A DNA stretch of 64,000 nt, taken from the NCBI GenBank assembly GCA_046297835.1, contig JBKBHI010000008.1, positions 62,001 to 126,000 of the forward strand, written 5' to 3'. A program made the translations under genes and the position numbers. Below the pieces are notes generated by a model that saw only the letters and a program-made list of their open reading frames with translations, was not told the DNA's origin and ran no database searches. The number at the start of each line of letters is the position of its first letter. The stretch's first letter is position 1. Positions 41,561 through 50,672 of this stretch are shown piece by piece. This DNA comes from CAMAVH01 sp046297835. Its GTDB lineage: Bacteria > Pseudomonadota > Alphaproteobacteria > SMXQ01.

Positions 41561-43261
41561 ATGAACGCCAGTCCCGCAGAGCCGAGCGTCGCCGAGCTCT
41601 ATACGCCGAAGCTGATCACCGTCCTGCGCGAAGGCTACGGCCTCGCCGACCTGCGCGCCGACGCGCTCTCCGGCCTTACCGTCGCCATCGTCGCACTGCC
41701 GCTCTCAATGGCCATCGCCATCGCCTCCGGCGTCGGACCGGAGCGCGGGCTCTACACCGCCATCGTCGGCGGTTTTCTCGTCTCGCTGCTGAGCGGCAGC
41801 CGCTTCCAGATCGGCGGGCCGGCCGGCGCGTTCATCGTGCTGGTCGCCACCACCGTGCTGCAGCACGGGCTCGACGGTCTGTTGCTCGCCACCTTCGTCT
41901 CTGGCCTGTTTCTGGCCCTCGCCGGCGCGTTCAGGCTCGGCACCTTCGTCAAATACATCCCCTTCCCCGTCACCGTCGGCTTCACCGCCGGCATCGCCGC
42001 CATCATCGCCGCCAGCCAACTGAAGGAGGCGTTCGGACTGACGCTGCCCGGCGTCGAGCCGGCGGCCCTCCTGCCCAAGCTCGAAGCGCTGTGGCAGGCG
42101 CGCCCGACCTTCAACGCCGCTACCGCCGGCCTGACCGCCCTCACCGTGGCTTTGATCGTCGGCATCAAGCGCTTCGATTCGCGCTGGCCCAACCTCCTGC
42201 TCGCCGTCGCCGCCGCCACGCTCGCCGCCGCGCTGCTCGATCTGCCGGTCGAGACCATCGCCAGCCGCTTCGGCGCCATGCCGAACTCGCTGCCCGCCCC
42301 CGCCCTGCCCGCCTTCGACCTGCCGAAACTGATAGCCGTCCTGCCCAATGCCGCCGCCTTCGCGCTGCTCGGCAGCATCGAAAGCCTGCTGTCCGCCGTA
42401 GTCGCGGACAGCATGACCGGCCGGCGGCATCGCTCGAATTGCGAGCTGATCGCGCAAGGCGTCGCCAACGTCGGCTCGGCGCTGTTCGGCGGCATCTGCG
42501 TCACCGGCGCCATCGCGCGCACGGCGACCAACGTGCGCTCGGGCGCGCGCGGCCCGGTCGCCGGCATTCTGCATTCCCTGTTCCTGCTGCTGTTCATCTG
42601 GATCGCCGCGCCGCTCGCCGGCTACATCCCGCTCGCCGCGCTGGCCGGCGTGCTGATCGTCGTCGCCTGGAACATGGTCGAGCGCCACCAGATCGCCGCC
42701 CTGCTGCGCGCCTCGCGCGGCGAGGCCCTGGTGCTGCTCGTCACCCTGACGCTGACGATTTTCCGCGATCTGACCGAAGGCATCGTCGCCGGCTTTGCGC
42801 TCAGCGCGCTCCTCTTCATCCACCGCATGGGTCAGTCGGTCGCCGTCGAGGCCGCCATGCCGCGGATTGAGCCCGACAGCGCCGACGGCGGCGACAAGAC
42901 CCGCTACGCCGAAGCCACCGTCACCGACCGCGATATCGTCGTCTATCGCATCTCCGGCGCGTTTTTCTTCGGGGCGGCCGCCTCGGTGGCGGCGGCGCTT
43001 GACCGCGTCGGCGTCCAGCCTAAAGCTTATGTCATCGACTTCTCCGCCGTCACCGTCATCGATTCCACCGGGGCCAGCGCCATCGACGGCTTTCGCCGCA
43101 AGGCGGCAGCGCAGCGCGCCCGCCTGGTGCTCGCCGGCGCGCGCCCCGCCATCGAGCGGATGCTGTGGATTCACGGCGTTCGCCCGCCCGACGTCGCTTT
43201 CATGCAGTCGGTGGACGACGCCATCGCCGCGCTGCGCGGCAACGGCGTGACATCGACGTAA
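41561..43261 (+). CDS. SulP/SLC26 anion transporter with STAS domain
   Basis: This 566-residue permease has a membrane core of 10-14 segments beginning LSGLTVAIVALPLSMAIAIA and a C-terminal STAS domain (about 455-560) with VIDFSAVTVIDSTGASAI. SulP proteins move sulfate, bicarbonate or dicarboxylates; the anion is not predictable, and no carbonic anhydrase gene is next to it. The start at 41561 (MNASPAEPS) is preferred over 41462. Confidence 0.92.
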   Translation: MNASPAEPSVAELYTPKLITVLREGYGLADLRADALSGLTVAIVALPLSMAIAIASGVGPERGLYTAIVGGFLVSLLSGSRFQIGGPAGAFIVLVATTVLQHGLDGLLLATFVSGLFLALAGAFRLGTFVKYIPFPVTVGFTAGIAAIIAASQLKEAFGLTLPGVEPAALLPKLEALWQARPTFNAATAGLTALTVALIVGIKRFDSRWPNLLLAVAAATLAAALLDLPVETIASRFGAMPNSLPAPALPAFDLPKLIAVLPNAAAFALLGSIESLLSAVVADSMTGRRHRSNCELIAQGVANVGSALFGGICVTGAIARTATNVRSGARGPVAGILHSLFLLLFIWIAAPLAGYIPLAALAGVLIVVAWNMVERHQIAALLRASRGEALVLLVTLTLTIFRDLTEGIVAGFALSALLFIHRMGQSVAVEAAMPRIEPDSADGGDKTRYAEATVTDRDIVVYRISGAFFFGAAASVAAALDRVGVQPKAYVIDFSAVTVIDSTGASAIDGFRRKAAAQRARLVLAGARPAIERMLWIHGVRPPDVAFMQSVDDAIAALRGNGVTST

Positions 43262-43417
43262 AACCAGCCGCCGCGCCTTTCCCGAACGCCGCCGCTGGGG
43301 TAAATTGGCGGTTGTCTTGCCGCGTCCGCCGCCCCATCTCCTGCGTTCGGACGTTCCTCCCCGCCGCGCCGCGCGGTTACTGTGCCGTAAGGCCGCCGCC
43401 GTTCACAGGATGCCATC

Positions 43418-45058
43418 ATGCCCAAAGGTTCGGACCTGCTCGTCGCCGCGTTGGAGAACGAGGGCGTCGAGCGCATCTTCGGCGTGCCCGGCGAGGAGAA
43501 TCTCGACGTCGTCGAGAGCCTGCGCCATTCGAAGATCGAACTGGTCCTGACGCGCCACGAGCAAGCCGCCGCCTTCATGGCCGCGACCCATGGCCGCCTG
43601 ACCGGCCGGCCCGGCGTCTGCATCTCCACCCTCGGCCCCGGCGCGCTGAATTTCTCCACCGGCGCGGCCTACGCCAATCTCGGCGCCATGCCGATGATCA
43701 TGATCACGGGCCAGAAGGCGATTCTGTCGCGCAAGCAGGCGCAGTTCCAGATCGTCGACGTCGTCGCCTCGATGAAGCCGCTGACCAAGATGACGCGCCA
43801 GATCGTCAGCGCCGCCAGCATCCCGACCGCCGTGCGCGACGCCTTCCGCGTGGCGATGGAAGAGCGGCCCGGCCCGGTGCATCTCGAACTGCCCGAGGAC
43901 GTCGCCAGCGAGGAGGCGGAAGCCGCCATCATCCCGCGCCATCCGCTCGAACGCCCTATCGCCTCGCCCGAAGCGCTCGACCGCGCCGCCGAGATGATCC
44001 TCGCGGCGAAGAATCCGCTGGTGATGATCGGCGCCGCCGGCAACCGCCCGCGCCTGGTCGAAGCCCTGTCGGAATTCATCCGCCGCTGCCGCCTGCCCTT
44101 CTTCAACACCCAGATGGGCAAGGGCGCGGTCACCGGCGGCTCGAACCTCTATGTCGGCACGGCGGCGCTCTCCGAGCGCGATTACGTGCACCACGCGATC
44201 GAGGCCGCCGATCTCATCGTCTGCATCGGCCACGACACGATCGAGAAGCCGCCGTTCCTGATGCGCCAAGCCGGCGGGCCGAAGGTGATCCATGTCGGCT
44301 ACCAATCGGCCAACGTCGAGGAGGTTTATCACCCCGACGCCGAGTTGATCGGCGACATCCGCGCCAGCGCCCTCGGCCTCGCCGACCGGCTCGAAGGCAA
44401 GACCGGCGACAGCGCCTTGCTGCTCGATCTCCGCCAGAAGATCCTCGCGCGGCTCAACGACCGCGCCACCGAAGACCGCTTCCCGATCACGCCGCAGCGT
44501 ATCGTGCACGACGTCCGTGCCGTCATGCCGGAGGACGGCATCGTCTGCCTCGACAACGGCATGTATAAGATTTGGTTCGCGCGCAACTACCGCACGCACA
44601 AGGCCAACACGCTGCTGCTCGACAACGCGCTCGCCACCATGGGCGCCGGCCTGCCCTCGGCGATGATGGCCGCCATCCTCAACCCGGGCAAACGCGTCAT
44701 GGCGGTGTGCGGCGACGGCGGCTTCATGATGAACTCGCAAGAGATGGAGACCGCGGTGCGCCTCGGCCTCGATCTCGTCGTCGTCATCCTCAACGACAGC
44801 GCCTATGGCATGATCCGCTGGAAGCAGGCGGTCGACGCCTTCACCGATTTCGGCATGACCTTCAAGAACCCCGATTTCGTCAAATACGCCGAGAGCTACG
44901 GCGCGAAAGGCGCGCGCGTCACCGCCGTCGCCGACCTGAAGCCGACCCTCGAAGCGGCGTTCCGCGCCGGCGGCGTGCATCTGATCGACGTGCCCATCGA
45001 TTATTCCGAAAACATGCGCGTGCTCGTCGACGAGCTGCGCGGCCAATCGCTCGGCTAA
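43418..45058 (+). CDS. Acetolactate synthase large-subunit-like ThDP enzyme
   Basis: This 546-residue thiamine-diphosphate enzyme has three domains: PYR (catalytic Glu in TRHEQAAAF), a central FAD-type fold and PP (GDGGFMMNSQEMETAV and LNDSAYGMI, the GDG-N motif). It resembles the large subunit of acetolactate synthase, but no small regulatory subunit gene is nearby, and the adjacent aldehyde dehydrogenase gene (28 nt downstream) suggests a 2-oxoacid decarboxylase-like role or acetolactate formation of the catabolic type. The substrate is unresolved. Confidence 0.85.
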   Translation: MPKGSDLLVAALENEGVERIFGVPGEENLDVVESLRHSKIELVLTRHEQAAAFMAATHGRLTGRPGVCISTLGPGALNFSTGAAYANLGAMPMIMITGQKAILSRKQAQFQIVDVVASMKPLTKMTRQIVSAASIPTAVRDAFRVAMEERPGPVHLELPEDVASEEAEAAIIPRHPLERPIASPEALDRAAEMILAAKNPLVMIGAAGNRPRLVEALSEFIRRCRLPFFNTQMGKGAVTGGSNLYVGTAALSERDYVHHAIEAADLIVCIGHDTIEKPPFLMRQAGGPKVIHVGYQSANVEEVYHPDAELIGDIRASALGLADRLEGKTGDSALLLDLRQKILARLNDRATEDRFPITPQRIVHDVRAVMPEDGIVCLDNGMYKIWFARNYRTHKANTLLLDNALATMGAGLPSAMMAAILNPGKRVMAVCGDGGFMMNSQEMETAVRLGLDLVVVILNDSAYGMIRWKQAVDAFTDFGMTFKNPDFVKYAESYGAKGARVTAVADLKPTLEAAFRAGGVHLIDVPIDYSENMRVLVDELRGQSLG

Positions 45059-45086
45059 TAGCCAAAGTCGTAACCAGGAGTCCCCC

Positions 45087-46466
45087 ATGCTGCAGGTCGT
45101 CCAAGCTTTCGATCGCGCGCTGATCGCGGAAATCCCCACCGACGACGCGGCCGCGCTGGAAAGGAAGCTGCAAGCGGCGCAGAAAGCCTTCGCCGACCGC
45201 GACGGCTGGCTCAAGCCGCACCAGCGCGTCGCCATCCTGCGCAAGATCGCCGCGATCATGGAGAGCCGGCGCGACCATCTCGCCCTGCAGATCGCGCGCG
45301 AGGGCGGCAAGCCGCTGGCCGACGCCATCGTCGAGACGACGCGCGCCATCGACGGCGTGCACAACGCCGCCGACGAGCTGCGCAACCTCGTCGGCAAGGA
45401 GATCCCGATGGGGCTCAGCGCCGCGAGCGAAAGCCGCTGGGCCTTCACCACGAAAGAGCCGATCGGCATCGTCGCGGCCATCTCGGCCTTCAACCATCCC
45501 TTGAACCTGATCGTCCATCAGGTCGCGCCCGCCATCGCGGTCGGCTGCCCGGTCATCGTCAAGCCGGCCGGCCCGACGCCGCTGTCCTGCCTGGAATTCG
45601 TCGCCATCGCGCACGAGGCCGGCCTGCCCGAGCCCTGGTGCCAGAGCTTCATCGCCGAATCGACGCCGCTCGCCGAGAAGCTGGCGACCGACAACCGCGT
45701 CGCCTTCCTCAGCTTCATCGGCTCGCCGAAGATCGGCTGGATGCTGCATCACAAGCTGACGCCGGGCGCCCGCTCGGCGCTCGAGCATGGCGGCGCGGCG
45801 CCGGCCATCGTCGACGCCAGCGCCGATCTCGACCGCATCATCGAGCCCATCGTGAAGGGCGGCTATTACCACGCCGGCCAAGTCTGCGTGTCGACCCAGC
45901 GCATCTTCGTCCATGAAAGCATCCGCAAGACCTTCGTCGAGCGGCTCGAAGCGCGCGTCGCCAAGCTGCGCACCGGCGATCCGACCAAGCCAGACACCGA
46001 CGTCGGCCCGCTGATCCATCCGCGCGAAGCCGAGCGCGTGACGAACTGGATCGAGGAGGCCAAATCCGAGGGCGCGACGGTGACCGGCGGCGGCCGCCTG
46101 TCTGACACTACGCTCAAGCCCGCCATCGTGCTCGACCCGCCGACCGACAGCGACATCTCGCAAGACGAGGTCTTCGGCCCCGCCGTCTGCGTCTATAGCT
46201 ACAAGACGCTCGACGAGGCCGTGGCGCGCGCCAACGCCGTCGCCTGGGCGTTCCAAGCCAGCGTCTTCGCCCAGGACATCGACGTCGCGCTGCGCGCCGC
46301 CGAGCGGCTCGACGCCTCCGCCGTCATGATCAACGACCCCACCGCCTTCCGCGTCGATTGGATGCCCTTCGCCGGCCGCAAGCAGTCGGGCTACGGCACC
46401 GGCGGCATCCCCTACACGATGCGCGACATGACGCAGGAGAAGATGATCGTGCTGCGCCGGCGCTAA
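45087..46466 (+). CDS. Aldehyde dehydrogenase family protein
   Basis: This 459-residue NAD(P)-dependent dehydrogenase has catalytic Cys in HAGQVCVSTQR (about residue 270). The conserved Glu motif ELGGK is changed to EHGGAAP, keeping Glu. A motif EVFGPAVCVY lies near the C terminus. It oxidises an aldehyde to an acid or acyl-CoA. It is probably co-transcribed with the ThDP enzyme, whose product could be an aldehyde. CAGGAG precedes the ATG. A terminator follows. Confidence 0.92.
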   Translation: MLQVVQAFDRALIAEIPTDDAAALERKLQAAQKAFADRDGWLKPHQRVAILRKIAAIMESRRDHLALQIAREGGKPLADAIVETTRAIDGVHNAADELRNLVGKEIPMGLSAASESRWAFTTKEPIGIVAAISAFNHPLNLIVHQVAPAIAVGCPVIVKPAGPTPLSCLEFVAIAHEAGLPEPWCQSFIAESTPLAEKLATDNRVAFLSFIGSPKIGWMLHHKLTPGARSALEHGGAAPAIVDASADLDRIIEPIVKGGYYHAGQVCVSTQRIFVHESIRKTFVERLEARVAKLRTGDPTKPDTDVGPLIHPREAERVTNWIEEAKSEGATVTGGGRLSDTTLKPAIVLDPPTDSDISQDEVFGPAVCVYSYKTLDEAVARANAVAWAFQASVFAQDIDVALRAAERLDASAVMINDPTAFRVDWMPFAGRKQSGYGTGGIPYTMRDMTQEKMIVLRRR

Positions 46467-46496
46467 GCGCCGCCCCCTCTGCTATTGCCTAAGAAG

Positions 46497-46527
46497 AGCG
46501 GCCAGGGTTGTCCCGGGCCGCTTTTTT
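46497..46527 (+). terminator. Intrinsic terminator after the aldehyde dehydrogenase
   Basis: A 7-bp outer stem AGCGGCC/GGCCGCT plus an inner extension is followed by a T-run of six. It ends the ThDP-aldehyde dehydrogenase unit just before the regulator operators. Confidence 0.85.
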
Positions 46528-46529
46528 CT

Positions 46530-46570
46530 AAGATATATCTTGAAGGCGATGCTTCTGAGATATATCTTGA
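46530..46570. promoter_or_regulatory. yqjI: Twin operators of the PadR/YqjI-like regulator
   Basis: A 12-bp perfect palindrome AAGATATATCTT lies at 46530-46541 and AGATATATCT at 46558-46567. They are two copies of the 13-nt unit AGATATATCTTGA, 27 nt apart. They lie between the upstream terminator and the regulator start, the place for an autoregulatory operator of a PadR-family repressor. Confidence 0.75.
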
Positions 46571-46601
46571 GTGCGTCACTAACGATAGAAAGACGCACTA
46601 C

Positions 46602-47207
46602 ATGAAGTTTTCCAAACTCCATCAACGGCTTGAGCGCCACGGCATGCGCCGCGGCAGCCATTGGTCCGACCACGACAATCTCGCCGGCCCCCGCGCCGGC
46701 CGCCACGGCCCGCACAACGACAATCGCAGCAATCATGGCGGCGGCGGCCGCCGCCGCATGTTCGACAACGGCGAGTTGCGCTTGATCCTGCTGCATCTCG
46801 TCAGCGAGCAGCCGCGCCACGGCTACGACATCATCCGCGCCATCGAAGAGCTGAGCGGCGGCGCCTACGCGCCGAGCCCCGGCGTGGTCTACCCCACCCT
46901 CGCCATGCTCAGCGACATGGGCCAGCTGACCGAACAGGCTGGCGATAGCGCGCGCAAGGCTTACGCCATCGCCGACGCGGGCAAGGCGCACCTCGCCGAA
47001 CACGCGAAGGCTGCAAAGGCGCTGCTCGAACGGCTCGGCGAAGCGGCCGACCTGCGCGAACGCACGGACGCGAAGCCGGTACGGCGCGCCATGCACAACC
47101 TCAAGAGCGTGCTGATGGACAAGCTCGCCGACCGGTCGGACAAGGAAATGGTCCTGAAAGCGGTCGCCCTGCTCGACGAAGCGGCGCAGAAGATCGAGAG
47201 GCTCTGA
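46602..47207 (+). CDS. yqjI: PadR-family regulator, YqjI-like, His-rich N terminus
   Basis: This 201-residue protein has a His/Asn/Gly-rich N-terminal segment (residues 1-50, with 9 His) followed by a PadR winged helix (about 55-130; DNGELRLILLHLVSEQPRHG, then GVVYPTLAMLSDMG) and a helical C terminus. In E. coli YqjI is a nickel-responsive PadR-type repressor with a His-rich N terminus that controls the neighbouring yqjH. Here the same pair occurs: the next gene starts within the stop codon, and twin palindromes lie upstream. Nickel sensing is inferred from this similarity. Confidence 0.85.
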   Translation: MKFSKLHQRLERHGMRRGSHWSDHDNLAGPRAGRHGPHNDNRSNHGGGGRRRMFDNGELRLILLHLVSEQPRHGYDIIRAIEELSGGAYAPSPGVVYPTLAMLSDMGQLTEQAGDSARKAYAIADAGKAHLAEHAKAAKALLERLGEAADLRERTDAKPVRRAMHNLKSVLMDKLADRSDKEMVLKAVALLDEAAQKIERL

Positions 47208-48028
47208 TGAACCAGATCGACCGCCTGCGCCGGCGCTTCGCAGACGAAATCGCCAGTCCTGCGCCGGACGCGGAGGGCAAGCACCAGATGCGGCGCGTGC
47301 GCCACGAGGTGCGCCGCCGCACCGTCACCGTGAGCCGAATCGAGCACCTCACCCCGCGCATGATGCGCGTGCATTTCCTCTCGCCCGAACTCAAGGATTT
47401 CGTCAGCGCGGCGCCCGACGACCATGTGAAGCTGTTCTTCTCGGGCGACCGCGACAGCGGCAAGCCGGTGATGCGCGACTTCACGCCGCGCGCCTTCGAC
47501 ACCGTCGCCGGCACGCTGACCATCGACTTCGCCCTGCACGACGACGGCCCGGCGAGCGAATGGGCGCGCGAGGCCAAGGTCGGCGAGCAACTCGACATCG
47601 GCGGCCCGCGCGGCTCGCAGATCATGCCGGACGATTTCGACTGGTATCTGCTGATCGGCGACGAGAGCGCCCTGCCCGCCATGGGCCGCCGCGTCGAGGA
47701 GCTGCGCCCCGGCGCGCCGGTGACGACGCTCGCCGTCATCGTGCATCCTTACGAGGAGCAGCGTTTCGCGACCAAGGCCGACTGGACGCCGGTCTGGCTG
47801 GCGCGCGGCGAGCCGAGCGAGGCCGACGCCGAGCTGATCCTGGCCAAGCTCGCGGATTTCGCGCCGCCGCCCGGCGACGGCTTCATCTGGATCGCCGGCG
47901 AAGCGGCCATCGCGCGCGCCTTGCGCCAATGGGCGCTCGAAACGCTGGGCCATCCGAAAGCCTGGATCAAAGCCGCCGGCTATTGGCGGCGCGGCCAGGG
48001 CGATGGCGGCCACATCGACATCGAGTAA
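47207..48028 (+). CDS. yqjH: Siderophore-interacting protein (YqjH-like ferric reductase)
   Basis: This 273-residue NAD(P)H-dependent ferric-siderophore reductase has an FAD-binding domain (PVMRDFTPRAFD, the RxFTxR-type FAD motif) and a C-terminal SIP domain with FIWIAGEAAIARALRQW. Cytosolic reduction releases iron from siderophores. Its ATG overlaps the stop of the yqjI-like gene (TGATG). Repression by the regulator upstream is likely. Confidence 0.92.
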   Translation: MNQIDRLRRRFADEIASPAPDAEGKHQMRRVRHEVRRRTVTVSRIEHLTPRMMRVHFLSPELKDFVSAAPDDHVKLFFSGDRDSGKPVMRDFTPRAFDTVAGTLTIDFALHDDGPASEWAREAKVGEQLDIGGPRGSQIMPDDFDWYLLIGDESALPAMGRRVEELRPGAPVTTLAVIVHPYEEQRFATKADWTPVWLARGEPSEADAELILAKLADFAPPPGDGFIWIAGEAAIARALRQWALETLGHPKAWIKAAGYWRRGQGDGGHIDIE

Positions 48029-48044
48029 GGCTAGCGCGCGGGGC

Positions 48045-49268
48045 TTAGAGCTCCGCGCTCCACACCTTGCGCGTGCGCGCGACGATCACGGCGAGGGCGG
48101 CGCAGACGGCGAGCAGGATGCCGCCCATCACCATGAAGCCGTGCTGGATGCCGAACGCCTCGACGATCAGCCCCATCAGGATCGGCGTGATGATCGAGGA
48201 CAGGCGGTTGTTGGTGACGCGCAGGCCGACGATGGAGCCCTGCACGTTGGCCGGCACCGCCTTGGCCTGCAGCGAGAACATCAGCGGCTGCACCAGACCT
48301 TCGAACCCGCGCCGCAGGCAATGGGCGAGCGCGAGCAGCGCCAGCACCCCGCCGGTCAAGGGCGTGATCGCCAGCAGCAAGATCGACACGGCGGTGAACA
48401 TCAGCATCAGCCAGGGGATCGGCATCCAGCGCGCCACGCGGCCGGCCGCGAGCGAGGCCAGGCCGTTGACGATCTCGGCGAGCGAGAACATCGCCCCTAT
48501 GATGGTGCCGGCGAAGCCGACATCGCGCAAGTACACGATGAGGAACGAGTTCTCCACGCCGTTGGTGGCGTGGCGCATGAAGGAGATCGCCAGCGTGAAG
48601 GCGACCAGCGGCAGCACGATCAGGCGGAACGAGCCGACATAGTCCGACAGGCGCGGCAAGACGTCGCGCCAGCCGACTTTGCCGGAAATGCTGCCGGCGA
48701 ATTGCCGGCTGTCGATCTGCGACACCGCCACGAACATCATCGCCGCCCAGACGCTGACGCCGAGGAACGAGACCGTCGGGCCGGCGAAGTCCCACAGCGC
48801 GCCCATCAGCAGCGGCGCAATGACGTTGCCGATGCGCGAGAAGAAGCTGAAGCGGCCGATCAGCCCGGGATCGCCATGGGTGATCTGGGCGATGATGGTC
48901 TGCGCGCCGATCCACGACATGTTGCCGGCGAAGCCGATCAGCATCTGCAGCATCACCATCAGCGGAAACCACGGCATCGCCGGGTAGAGCGCCGCGAGCG
49001 CGCCGGAGACGACCGCGAAAAACAGCATGACGCGGCGCGTGCCGAGCCGGTCCATCAGCGCGCCGCCATGGATCGCCAAGAAGAAGGTGATCATCGACTT
49101 GGCGCCGACCAGGATGCCGATCTGCGTCGGCGAGACGCCCTGAAGCACCGCCCATAGCGGCACGACCATGGTCAGCAATTCCGCCTGGCCCATGCTGAAC
49201 ATGCCGGCGGCGTAGGACGCGTAAAGCGTGCGGCGGGAGGGCGGCGGCGATGCGGCGGATATGGACAA
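48045..49268 (-). CDS. MFS transporter
   Basis: This membrane protein of about 407 residues has 12 hydrophobic segments; the conserved loop 2-3 reads GGALMDRLGTRRVML. The start is unclear: TTG at 49268 has GGAG 8 nt upstream and fits the predicted N terminus (MSISAASPPPSRRTLYASYA if TTG is read as Met), whereas ATG at 49325 lies upstream with no ribosome site. It is divergent from another MFS gene. The substrate is unknown. Confidence 0.82.
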   Translation of the reverse strand: MSISAASPPPSRRTLYASYAAGMFSMGQAELLTMVVPLWAVLQGVSPTQIGILVGAKSMITFFLAIHGGALMDRLGTRRVMLFFAVVSGALAALYPAMPWFPLMVMLQMLIGFAGNMSWIGAQTIIAQITHGDPGLIGRFSFFSRIGNVIAPLLMGALWDFAGPTVSFLGVSVWAAMMFVAVSQIDSRQFAGSISGKVGWRDVLPRLSDYVGSFRLIVLPLVAFTLAISFMRHATNGVENSFLIVYLRDVGFAGTIIGAMFSLAEIVNGLASLAAGRVARWMPIPWLMLMFTAVSILLLAITPLTGGVLALLALAHCLRRGFEGLVQPLMFSLQAKAVPANVQGSIVGLRVTNNRLSSIITPILMGLIVEAFGIQHGFMVMGGILLAVCAALAVIVARTRKVWSAEL

Positions 49269-49418
49269 GACGGAAGCTCCAAGGCCGCGCGGGCGCCGCG
49301 GCCTTCGCGGCGCGGTCGGTTGCATATCCCGGGGCGTCGCGGTTTTACACGCTGACGGCGTTCAGGCCAATGCTCGCGAAGGCCCGTCTCGCGACGTGAA
49401 ACGCCCCTTCTTATCCCG

Positions 49419-50672
49419 ATGGCGACGGGAAATTGCTATTCTGCCTGCGCCTCCCCCGCCTTCTGCCGATCAAGCCCCGTGCGCGCTCCCGCCATCCGCC
49501 AGCTTTTCCCCAACCTGCCGTCCAAACCGCTCGCGGTGCTGCTGCTGCTCGTCTTTTTCAAACAGGCGGGCAACGGCATGGTGTGGGCGGTGCTGGCGCT
49601 CAACGGCCAGCATCTCGGGGCCAGCGCCGCCTTCGTCGGCTTCATGATCTCGTGCTATGGCGGGATGCGGCTGGTGATAAACATTCCCGCGGGATTCGCC
49701 TCCGAACGCTACGGCCGCCGCCGCATGATGAGCGCCGGCTGCGCCGTGCTCGTCGTCTCCTCGGTCTGGGTGCTGGTCACAGACGATCTCGCCTCCTTCT
49801 TCGTCGCGGTCGTGATCCAAGGCCTCGCCTCCGCGGTATTCATGACCTCGGCGCTCGCCGCGGTCGCCGACCTCGGCAGCCCAGGCCGGCGCATCGAGGA
49901 CATGTCGATGTATCAAGCCGCCAACATGATCGGCTCGAGCATGGGGCCGGCGATGGGCGGCATCCTCGCCGGCCTGTGGGGCTTCGACGCGCCGTTCTGG
50001 GCCAACGGCCTGATCGCTCTTCTCGGCATCGCCGCCTTCGCCTTCATGCCGTGGAAGGAAACCGCCGCCGGCGCGCCGCCGAAGATGCGCGCCGGCAAGG
50101 CGCAACTCGTTCTGCTCGCGCGGCGGAACGCCTATGCCGGCTTGATGTATTTCAGCATCTTCTATGTCCGCACCGCGTCGAACTGGGTGCTGATGCCGCT
50201 GATCGCCCAGGCGCGCTTCGACATGGATCTGGTGCAGATCGGCCTGATCCTGACCGCCGGCTCCGTCGCCAACGTCGCCATGCTCGGCTTCACCGCGCGC
50301 ATCGCGCGCTGGATCGGCCGCATGTGGACCGTCGTCGTCGCCAGCGTGCTGACGCTGCTCGCCTGCGCCCTGCTGTTCTTCGGAAACGATCCGGCCTATC
50401 TCTGGGCCAGCTCGATGCTGTTCGGCGTCGGCGGCGCGATCGCCACGCCCACCCTCGTCGCCTACATCTCCGATTCGGCGCCGGAAGGGATGCGCGGCCC
50501 CGCCATGGGCCTGATGCGGACCTGCCAGGACCTCGCGCTCGTGCTCGGCCCCTTCTTCACCGGCTTGCTGTCGGATCACCTCGGCCTCGGCCTGCAAGGC
50601 GGCCTGCTCGGCTGCCTCGTATTGCTCGGCGCGGCGACAGTGGTGTTCCGCTTGGGCGAACGGCCGCGCTAG
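49419..50672 (+). CDS. MFS transporter
   Basis: This protein of about 417 residues has 12 membrane segments; the loop 2-3 motif GFASERYGRRRMM is seen. The start is uncertain between ATG at 49419 and a later GTG near 49479, which would remove a Cys-rich piece that does not look like a signal peptide. It overlaps the convergent REC-EAL gene by 4 nt at the 3' end. The substrate is unknown. Confidence 0.82.
   Translation: MATGNCYSACASPAFCRSSPVRAPAIRQLFPNLPSKPLAVLLLLVFFKQAGNGMVWAVLALNGQHLGASAAFVGFMISCYGGMRLVINIPAGFASERYGRRRMMSAGCAVLVVSSVWVLVTDDLASFFVAVVIQGLASAVFMTSALAAVADLGSPGRRIEDMSMYQAANMIGSSMGPAMGGILAGLWGFDAPFWANGLIALLGIAAFAFMPWKETAAGAPPKMRAGKAQLVLLARRNAYAGLMYFSIFYVRTASNWVLMPLIAQARFDMDLVQIGLILTAGSVANVAMLGFTARIARWIGRMWTVVVASVLTLLACALLFFGNDPAYLWASSMLFGVGGAIATPTLVAYISDSAPEGMRGPAMGLMRTCQDLALVLGPFFTGLLSDHLGLGLQGGLLGCLVLLGAATVVFRLGERPR

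Noticed and set aside
43403..45493. Minus-strand open frame of 696 codons
   Set aside because: It is antisense to the ThDP enzyme and aldehyde dehydrogenase genes, which have family motifs.
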